This document shows, in pieces, positions 58,423 through 64,000 of a stretch of DNA of 64,000 nucleotides (positions are counted from its first letter, which is position 1; every line of letters begins with the position of its first letter). The position numbers and the translations under genes are program-made. This DNA is from Sphaerisporangium rhizosphaerae. Lineage in GTDB: Bacteria > Actinomycetota > Actinomycetes > Streptosporangiales > Streptosporangiaceae. The notes beneath the pieces were generated by a model. It had not been told where the DNA came from. It saw only the letters and a list, made by a program, of their open reading frames with translations, and did no database searches. The stretch is from contig NZ_JBHTCG010000002.1 in NCBI RefSeq assembly GCF_042665155.1, positions 1 through 64,000 on the forward strand, in the 5' to 3' direction.

Positions 58423-58890
58423 ATGACCGTCCCCTGCGATCCGACGCATCACGTCCGACCTGCTCACGCCTTGGGTGATGAGCGTGGTGCGCGCCTCGAG
58501 CCGACTTCGGCGACGCGCGAGAACGCCTGGAGTCTGGAGGCCGGTCCAGGGTCCGTGGCCCAAGCGCGGGCCCTCGTCCGAGATGCCGTGGTCGGGTGGG
58601 GCCTGTCCGAGCTCGCGGACGAGGCGGTGCTCATCGTCAGCGAGCTGTGCACCAACGCGGTCCGGCACGGTCGCCCTCCGGTCACCCTTGTGCTGCGCGC
58701 CTCTGGCCGGTGCCTCGGGGGAGAGGTCGCCGACCACGGAGAGAGCTTCGCCATTCCTCGACCTCGGGCGAGTGACGAAGACGAGGGTGGCCGGGGGTTG
58801 CAGATCGTTGAGCACCTGACCGACGAATGGGGAGTGGATTCCGGCGTGCATGGCGTCGGGAAAGCCGTGTGGTGGAGGAGGTGTCGCTGA
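58423..58890 (+). CDS. HATPase_c_2 ATP-binding protein (anti-sigma/RsbW-like)
   Basis: 155 aa. The N box is SELCTNAVRHG and the G box GGRGLQIVEHL, as in the many small regulatory ATPases of actinomycetes related to RsbW/SpoIIAB. Start ATG 58423 has GGAG upstream. These proteins often phosphorylate or bind anti-anti-sigma factors, but no partner gene is adjacent. It is divergent from the GntR gene and shares its operator region. WS/DGAT-like fragment DNA begins about 40 bp after its stop. Confidence 0.83.
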   Translation: MTVPCDPTHHVRPAHALGDERGARLEPTSATRENAWSLEAGPGSVAQARALVRDAVVGWGLSELADEAVLIVSELCTNAVRHGRPPVTLVLRASGRCLGGEVADHGESFAIPRPRASDEDEGGRGLQIVEHLTDEWGVDSGVHGVGKAVWWRRCR

Positions 58891-58927
58891 TCGCGAACGG
58901 CCTGCACGCCGCGTGGCCCGAAGCGCC

Positions 58928-58990
58928 ATGGTCTCCGATGTGGGGGGAGTCCCGCCGGGCCGCGAGAGGCCCTCGACGAACTCATGGCAA
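58928..58990 (+). pseudogene. frameshifted C-terminal fragment of a WS/DGAT gene
   Basis: It aligns to 52591-52652 of the intact WS/DGAT gene: ATGGTCTCCGAT against ATGGTCCCCGAC at the start, and CCCTCGACGAACTCATG identical at the end, with a 1-nt deletion between. The frame ends EALDELMATV. Confidence 0.7.
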
Positions 58991-59031
58991 CGGTCGTGCG
59001 GCTGACCTCCGCGAGGCTCGGCTTGCTAAGG

Positions 59032-59063
59032 GGAACGGTGTTCCGTATGTTGGGTAGCGGAAC
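59032..59063. promoter_or_regulatory. GGAAC/GTTCC half-site cluster
   Basis: GGAAC-GGT-GTTCC (59032-59044), then CGGAAC at 59058-59063. The middle half also pairs with the last as GTTCCG-N12-CGGAAC. It is about 90 bp upstream of the alpha/beta hydrolase start, so it may be an operator. Confidence 0.45.
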
Positions 59064-59152
59064 ATGGATCCGTTTGTTGGCGATGCCAGGACGGGTGCCC
59101 CGTGGTCTGGCCGTTTGTGGCCGTTCGTGTCGCCTTTTCAGGAGAAACACCC

Positions 59153-60064
59153 ATGAACCAGCTCGATGGAGTCGTCATCTCGGTGCGTCCGGTGGTGCTG
59201 CCCGCCTCGGAGCGCGGCGCGGATCTGCAGGTGCGGGTGTCGGCCCCGGTGGCCGGCGGTGACCTGCCCGTCATCGTGTTCTCGCACGGGTTCGGCCAGT
59301 CGATGGACGGCTATGCTCCGCTGGTCGACTTCTGGGCCGCTCGCGGGTTCGTGGTCGTCCAGCCCACCCACCTCGACTCGCGGACGCTGGACGTCACGCC
59401 GGACGACCCTCGCCACCCGGAGATCTGGCGGTTCCGGGTGCGGGACCTGACGTGCGTCCTCGACCACCTGGATCTCGTCGAGGCCTCGGTCCCCGGCCTC
59501 GCGGGACGGATCGACCGCGGCCGCATCGCGGTCGCCGGGCACTCCTGGGGCGCGCAGACGGCGAGCATGCTGCTGGGCGCGCGGGTCCTGGACGCCGAGG
59601 GCGCGCCCGGCGAGGACATGTCCGACCCCCGGATCAGGGCCGGTGTGCTGCTCGCCGTGCCGGGGACGGGCGGCGCCGACCTGACGCCGTTCGCCGCCGA
59701 GCACTTCTCCTTCATGAACCCGGACTTCACACAGATGACCCCGCCGGCCCTGGTGGTCGCGGGGGACAAGGACCAGTCCGCCCTGAGCGTCCGGGGCCCG
59801 GAGTGGTTCACGGACGCCTATTACCTGAGCCCGGGCGCCAAGAGCCTGCTCACCCTGTTCGGGGCGGAGCACTCGCTGGGCGGGGTCGCCGGCCACGCCG
59901 TCACGGAGACGACGGACGAGAGCCCCGAACGGGTTGCCCTGATCCAGCGGCTCACGTCGGCCTTCCTGCGCAGCATGCTCTACCCGGCGGACGACGGCTG
60001 GTCCGTGGTGAGCGCCGAGCCGGCGCGGAGCACCGATGCCGTGGGCCGTGTCGAATCCAAGTGA
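59153..60064 (+). CDS. alpha/beta hydrolase (chlorophyllase/PAF-acetylhydrolase-like)
   Basis: 303 aa. The oxyanion region VIVFSHGFGQSMDGYAPLVD, the nucleophile elbow AVAGHSWGAQT and the late acid/His segments VVAGDKDQSA and GAEHSLGG are all present. The arrangement suits the dienelactone/chlorophyllase branch. Start ATG 59153 has AGGAG upstream. It is followed at 76 bp by the LLM oxidoreductase gene on the same strand, probably one operon. No signal peptide. Confidence 0.83.
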   Translation: MNQLDGVVISVRPVVLPASERGADLQVRVSAPVAGGDLPVIVFSHGFGQSMDGYAPLVDFWAARGFVVVQPTHLDSRTLDVTPDDPRHPEIWRFRVRDLTCVLDHLDLVEASVPGLAGRIDRGRIAVAGHSWGAQTASMLLGARVLDAEGAPGEDMSDPRIRAGVLLAVPGTGGADLTPFAAEHFSFMNPDFTQMTPPALVVAGDKDQSALSVRGPEWFTDAYYLSPGAKSLLTLFGAEHSLGGVAGHAVTETTDESPERVALIQRLTSAFLRSMLYPADDGWSVVSAEPARSTDAVGRVESK

Positions 60065-60139
60065 CGTTCCGGGATGCTCGCCGCCGTCGTCGGACGACGG
60101 GCGGCAGGCCTTCTGCCAGCAGAGAGGATCCACGGCACC

Positions 60140-61006
60140 ATGCCCAGCTTCGGCATCATGACCGCCCCCATGCAGGTCGGCTACCACGACGTCCTTCGGG
60201 TGTGGCGGGAGGCGGACGCCATTCCCGAGATCGAGCACGCGTGGTTGTTCGACCACCTCCTGCCGATCGCCGGCGAGCTGAACGGACCGGCGTACGAGGG
60301 CTGGACGCTGCTGTCGGCGCTCGCTGCGCAGACCCGGCGGCTGCGTCTCGGACTGCTGGTGACCAGCAACCGGTTCCGGCCGCCCGCGATGCTGGCCAAG
60401 ATCGCCGCGACGGTCGACGTCGTCTCCGGCGGGCGGCTCGACTTCGGCATCGGCGCGGGCTCACGTCCGGACCACCCGCTGGCCCGCCGGGAGTACGAGG
60501 CGCACGGCCTGCCCTTCCACGACTTCGCCCACTCGGTGGGCAGCCTCGCCGAGGCGTGCACCGTCATCCGCCGGATGTGGACCGCGACCGAGCCGTTCGA
60601 CTTCGACGGCGCCTACGTCCGGCTCACCGGCGCCTTCTGCAACCCCAAGCCGGTCCAGCGGCCCGGTCCGCCGATCGTGATCGGCGGACGCTCGTCCGCG
60701 ACGCTGCGCGTGGTCGCCGAGCACGCCGACGTGTGGAACATCCCCGGTGGAGACGCCAGAGACATCGACGACGTCGCCGGCCGCAGCGCCCTGCTGGACC
60801 GCTACTGCGCCGAGATCGGCCGCGACCCCGCCTCCATCACCCGGTCGATTCACCTGCCGGTCTCCTACGACCGGCCACAGGCGACGCGGGAGGCGATCGG
60901 CGAGGCGGTCGCCGCCGGCTTCCAGCACGTCGTCCTCGGCCTGTCCGCCCCTTACCCCGCCGGCGTCGCACGCTGGGTCGCCGACGAGCTCGTCACGGCG
61001 CGGTGA
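60140..61006 (+). CDS. LLM-class flavin-dependent oxidoreductase (F420- or FMN-type)
   Basis: 288 aa, a TIM-barrel luciferase-like protein. Family marks are AWLFDHLLPIAGELNG, TRRLRLGLLVTSNRFRPPAM, ATVDVVSGGRLDFGIGAGSR and PPIVIGGRSSATLRVVAEHA. In actinomycetes many use F420. Start ATG 60140 has GAGAGGA rather far upstream; no better start is seen. It probably shares a transcript with the alpha/beta hydrolase gene. Substrate not predictable. Confidence 0.85.
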   Translation: MPSFGIMTAPMQVGYHDVLRVWREADAIPEIEHAWLFDHLLPIAGELNGPAYEGWTLLSALAAQTRRLRLGLLVTSNRFRPPAMLAKIAATVDVVSGGRLDFGIGAGSRPDHPLARREYEAHGLPFHDFAHSVGSLAEACTVIRRMWTATEPFDFDGAYVRLTGAFCNPKPVQRPGPPIVIGGRSSATLRVVAEHADVWNIPGGDARDIDDVAGRSALLDRYCAEIGRDPASITRSIHLPVSYDRPQATREAIGEAVAAGFQHVVLGLSAPYPAGVARWVADELVTAR

Positions 61007-61190
61007 GCCGGAGGGGCCGGTGGGCCGCCCATGGGGAGCATCGGCCCATCCTGCCGGCGCGGGCGGTGGCTTCGGCGCCGTACGCCTGTCGGAGGACGGG
61101 GATCCATCCACCAATCCCAACCGGTTCGAGGGACGAATAAGGACCGCGCCGGCTGAGACGCCGGACGCGCGGACCGAGAAGGGAGTCCCT

Positions 61191-61982
61191 ATGAAGCTGG
61201 TCATCAAGGTCGCGGCGCTGTTCGCCGCCCTGCTCCTCGCGGCGGGGGTGACGGGCGCGTCGGTGGCGGTGGCCGCCCCGTTACCACCGAAAGATCCGTA
61301 CCCGGCCGTCAAGATCGACCCGGCGATCTGCAAGGTCGAGGCGCTTCGGGTGAAGAAGGCCCAGATCAGGCGCGACTTCGCCGCGAAGAGGTACGACCGG
61401 GCCGAGGAGGCCCTCAACAAGGGAGTGGGCTCCCGCGACGATTTCCGCAAGGCCGAGACGGAACTGGCCAAGCGGGACATCGAGCTGACCGACGCGAAGT
61501 ACGCCGAGGCGAGCTGCCAGCTGAACAAGGGCGCCAGGCCGAAGCAGTCCTGCGAGGCGATGGCCTTGGAGCTGAACCGGCTCCTGGACCAACTGGCGAA
61601 CCGCAAGAAGCTGGAGGCGGCGGCCAAGGAGGCCTACGAGAAGGCCAAGACCGCACCCGGGGGCTTCGGCGTCGAGCAACTGGAGTCGCTGGACGAGGCG
61701 GCACGGATCGCCGAGGTCGAGCGCCAGGAGACCGAGCAGGGCATCCAGGACCAGCGCGACCTGATCAAGGCCGACCCCGCGTGCAAGGATTTCCCCGCCG
61801 AGCGCCCGGAGGTCCTGCCACCGCCACGGGAGGTCCCGCCGGGCACGCCCACCCCGGCGCCCACGACCCAGCCGACCACCACCCCCGCCCCGACCACCAC
61901 CTCCGACCCGGCCATCCCGGCCCCGACCACCACCGCCGTCCCGACCCCCACCCTGGAGACGGGGGACGCGCGAACACGGTGA
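61191..61982 (+). CDS. secreted coiled-coil protein with Pro/Thr-rich tail
   Basis: 263 aa. A signal peptide (KVAALFAALLLAAGVTGASV, cut near VAVAA) is followed by a charged helical region rich in Lys/Glu (KAETELAKRDIELTDAKYAE) that should form coiled coils. Four cysteines are spread through it. The last about 60 residues are Pro/Thr repeats (PTPAPTTQPTTTPAPTTT) likely to be glycosylated or to span the wall. Start ATG 61191 has GAAGGGA upstream. No family recognised; an envelope or extracellular structural role is an inference. Confidence 0.72.
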   Translation: MKLVIKVAALFAALLLAAGVTGASVAVAAPLPPKDPYPAVKIDPAICKVEALRVKKAQIRRDFAAKRYDRAEEALNKGVGSRDDFRKAETELAKRDIELTDAKYAEASCQLNKGARPKQSCEAMALELNRLLDQLANRKKLEAAAKEAYEKAKTAPGGFGVEQLESLDEAARIAEVERQETEQGIQDQRDLIKADPACKDFPAERPEVLPPPREVPPGTPTPAPTTQPTTTPAPTTTSDPAIPAPTTTAVPTPTLETGDARTR

Positions 61983-61990
61983 ACCCTCTG

Positions 61991-62022
61991 GGACGGTGAC
62001 CGGCTCCACGGCCACCGTCCCC
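61991..62022. terminator. hairpin between convergent genes
   Basis: GGGACGGTG / CACCGTCCC, perfect 9-bp stem with a 14-nt loop, 9 bp after the secreted-protein stop. Confidence 0.7.
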
Positions 62023-62125
62023 GGCAGGAGTGGTGGTCGGCCGTACCTGGGCGGGGAGGAAGGTTCGGATTCAGGCTTGCCATTCCCGCGCCGCAGAGGC
62101 ATCGGCGCGGGAACCGCCGGTCAGC

Positions 62126-63046
62126 TCAGGTCGTTCGAGGGGAGGACAGCAGGGCCATGCGGGCGGCGCCTATGAGGCCGGCGTCGCGGGCGAGGGCGGC
62201 GGGGGTGACGCGGAGGCGCCGGACGAACTCCAGGCTGGTGCGTTCGGCGACGGCGCGGCCGAGCGGGGCGAACAGGACCTCGCCGGCCGCGGCGACGCCG
62301 CCGCCCACGACGACCTGGTCCAGGTCGCAGACCGTGGCGACCGCGACGATGGCGGTGGCCAGCGCGCCGGCCGCCCGGTCGAAGGCGGCCAGGGGTACGG
62401 CCTCACCCTGGCCCGCCGCCCGCGCCAGCTCGCGGGCGTCGGCGCCGTGCCAGCCGTTCTCGCGGGCCCAGCGCACCATCGACGGGCCGCTCGCGATCGT
62501 CTCGACGCAGCCGGTCCCGCCGCACGGGCAGGGCGCGCCGGCGGGGTCCACCACGATGTGCCCGATGTGCCCGGCGTTCCCGGTCGGCCCGGTGTAGGGG
62601 CGTCCGTCCAGCACCAGGCCGCCGCCGATGCCGGTGGAGACGACGATGCCGAGCATGGCCCTGGATTCGCGCCCCGCGCCGCGCCAGTGCTCGCCGGCGG
62701 CCGCCGCGACGGCGTCGCCGAACAGGTGGCACGGCGCCCCGGGCACGGCGTCGGAGACCCGGGCAAGCAGCGGGAAGTGCCGCCAGGCGGGGATGTTCAC
62801 CGGGCTCACCGTGCCCGCCTGCGGGTCAAGCGGGCCGGCGGAGGCCACGCCCACGGCCACGGGCGGCACCTCGCCGGCGACCTCGCGCAGCAGCCCGATC
62901 AGGGCGTCGCTCACCACGCCGGGGTGGCCGGGCGGCGCGGCCGGGGTCGGCACCTCGCGGCCGCGCAGCACCGTCCCGTCCTTGCCGACCAGGGCCGCGG
63001 CCAGCTTGGTGCCGCCGATGTCGGCGGCCAGCACGTACGAAGTCAT
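62126..63046 (-). CDS. ROK-family sugar kinase (glucokinase-like)
   Basis: 306 aa. ATP motif LAADIGGTKLAAALVG, the ROK middle DAVAAAAGEHWRGAGRESRA, and the zinc-type motif GAPCPCGGTGCVETIASG. No N-terminal helix-turn-helix, so it is an enzyme and not a repressor. Start ATG 63046 has GAGGAG upstream. It phosphorylates a hexose, most likely glucose or a related sugar. The next gene on the strand is a second ROK protein 115 bp away. Confidence 0.88.
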   Translation of the reverse strand: MTSYVLAADIGGTKLAAALVGKDGTVLRGREVPTPAAPPGHPGVVSDALIGLLREVAGEVPPVAVGVASAGPLDPQAGTVSPVNIPAWRHFPLLARVSDAVPGAPCHLFGDAVAAAAGEHWRGAGRESRAMLGIVVSTGIGGGLVLDGRPYTGPTGNAGHIGHIVVDPAGAPCPCGGTGCVETIASGPSMVRWARENGWHGADARELARAAGQGEAVPLAAFDRAAGALATAIVAVATVCDLDQVVVGGGVAAAGEVLFAPLGRAVAERTSLEFVRRLRVTPAALARDAGLIGAARMALLSSPRTT

Positions 63047-63161
63047 GGGCTCCTCGTCGTTCAGCAGGTCGGGCGAAGGGCGCCTGGCACGGGCCCGGCG
63101 GGCGAAGGACGGCACCGCCGGCCCGGCGCGTCCGGCGCGGTGACGTCAAGCGATGAGTGTG

Positions 63162-64000
63162 TCACGGAGTCAGCAGCGCGCCCAGGCGGGGGGCGTAGGT
63201 GGCGTGGAAGACCAGGGAGGCGGCGCCGATCGCCGCGGCGTCGGCGGCGATGGGGGAGGTGACCACCTGCACCTGGTGCAGCCGCCGGGCCAGCGGCCGG
63301 GTGGCCACGGCGGCCGCGATGGCCTGGTGGTAGATGTGGCCGATGTCGTGCATGGCGGGCCCGCCGAGCACGAGCAGGTCGATGTCCAGCACGTTGACCA
63401 GGCTCACCGCGGCGGCGGCGAGCCGCTCGCCCACCTCGCGGATGACGCTCAGAGCGAGCGCATCGCCCGCCGCGGCGGCCGCGCAGATGGCGGCGTGGTC
63501 GGGGGCAGGGAAGACCGGAGACCGTTCACGATCCGCGACGGCCGGGGCGTGGGCGTTCTCACGAGCTGGGGCGGAGGTGTTGCCAGGGGTCGGGGCAAGG
63601 CCGTTCTCAGGGGCGGCGTTCTCAGTGACCTCGGTGAGGATGCTCTGTTCGCCTTGGGCGAGGCGGGTGCGGACGGTGGCCTCGATGGCGCCGGGGCAGC
63701 ATAAGGCCTCGATGCAGCCGCGGTTGCCGCAGTAGCAGTCGGGCCCGTCGGGCATCACCGTGATGTGGCCGAACTCGGCGGCGTTCAGCGAGCTGCCGCG
63801 GTAGATCTGGTTGTCCAGGAACAGGCCGCCGCCGATGCCGGTGCCGAGGTACAGGTAGGCGAAGCTCGGGGTCGAGCGGGCCGAACCGGCCCACCGCTCG
63901 CCGATGGCGGCCGCCGCGGCGTCGTTGTCGAAGGTCACCGGGAAGCCGGTGTGCTCTTCCAGCAGCCGCCTGATGGGCACGTGGTCCCAGCCGGTCAGAC
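63162..64000 (-). CDS. ROK-family protein, 5' end outside the window
   Basis: C-terminal about 280 residues, entering from the right edge in frame as LTGWDHVPIRRLLEEHTGFP. ROK marks are TFDNDAAAAAIGERWAG and the zinc motif DCYCGNRGCIEAL. An Ala/Pro/Glu-rich insertion of about 40 residues (TENAAPENGLAPTPGNTSAP) separates the zinc motif from the last domain. The missing N-terminus decides whether this is a NagC/XylR-type repressor or a kinase. The VPIRRLLEE wording is common in the repressor type. Confidence 0.82.
   Translation of the reverse strand, partial: LTGWDHVPIRRLLEEHTGFPVTFDNDAAAAAIGERWAGSARSTPSFAYLYLGTGIGGGLFLDNQIYRGSSLNAAEFGHITVMPDGPDCYCGNRGCIEALCCPGAIEATVRTRLAQGEQSILTEVTENAAPENGLAPTPGNTSAPARENAHAPAVADRERSPVFPAPDHAAICAAAAAGDALALSVIREVGERLAAAAVSLVNVLDIDLLVLGGPAMHDIGHIYHQAIAAAVATRPLARRLHQVQVVTSPIAADAAAIGAASLVFHATYAPRLGALLTP

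Noticed and set aside
61121..61140. tRNA-like GGTTCGA string
   Set aside because: No cloverleaf can be folded around it.

Overview
The window is very GC-rich with NNC/NNG codon use, GTG and TTG starts, ECF sigma, LAL, MerR, HxlR, GntR and ROK regulators. This points to a filamentous actinomycete; Streptosporangiales (Nonomuraea/Actinomadura-like) is my inference only. I saw no rRNA, tRNA, CRISPR array or insertion sequence.

The left two thirds (about 0.2-50.9 kb) looks like the tailoring and resistance part of a natural-product cluster. It contains a set resembling the beta-tyrosine branch of nine-membered enediynes such as C-1027. The set is an MIO tyrosine 2,3-aminomutase (25512-27119), a C-A-PCP synthetase (22072-25506), a free condensation enzyme (27342-28742), a free carrier protein (28818-29093) and an HpaB-type hydroxylase (36198-37811). 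An SgcJ/EcaC-like NTF2 protein (39444-39875) is a second enediyne-type signature. On the left edge an ABC exporter pair and a UvrA-like protein (216-4690) resemble daunorubicin DrrA/DrrB/DrrC self-resistance, with a divergent tandem-HTH MerR regulator. Other likely pathway genes are an acyl-CoA synthetase, a membrane acyltransferase, two acyl-CoA-dehydrogenase-fold monooxygenases, two methyltransferases, a covalent-flavin oxidase, an FAD oxidoreductase, a 2OG dioxygenase, an epimerase/reductase, an acyl-CoA carboxylase beta subunit and a Sfp-type phosphopantetheinyl transferase. No enediyne PKS, halogenase or flavin reductase is in the window, so the core must lie elsewhere or the beta-tyrosine unit serves another scaffold.

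Interruptions inside the cluster are copZ-copA (15.1-17.6 kb) and a block of dihydrofolate-reductase-like protein, HxlR, LAL regulator and secreted SGNH protein (30.1-36.1 kb). A control and supply block (40.3-48.8 kb) holds a YcaO-fold protein that seems to have lost its ATP-site acids, two MarR proteins, a TrmB/LuxR regulator, a reductase-carboxylase pair and a three-gene translationally coupled set of two membrane proteins and an SGNH hydrolase.

The right part (51.2-64 kb) looks like ordinary accessory chromosome: WS/DGAT acyltransferase, SDR with a TetR regulator, an ECF sigma factor with its membrane partner, an aminoglycoside-phosphotransferase-like kinase, GntR with a HATPase, an alpha/beta hydrolase, an LLM oxidoreductase, a secreted coiled-coil protein and two ROK proteins. 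It also contains decayed pieces of a second WS/DGAT gene and a second TetR gene. Several clean operators are visible, and at least five genes carry small direct duplications straddling or adjoining their stop codons.
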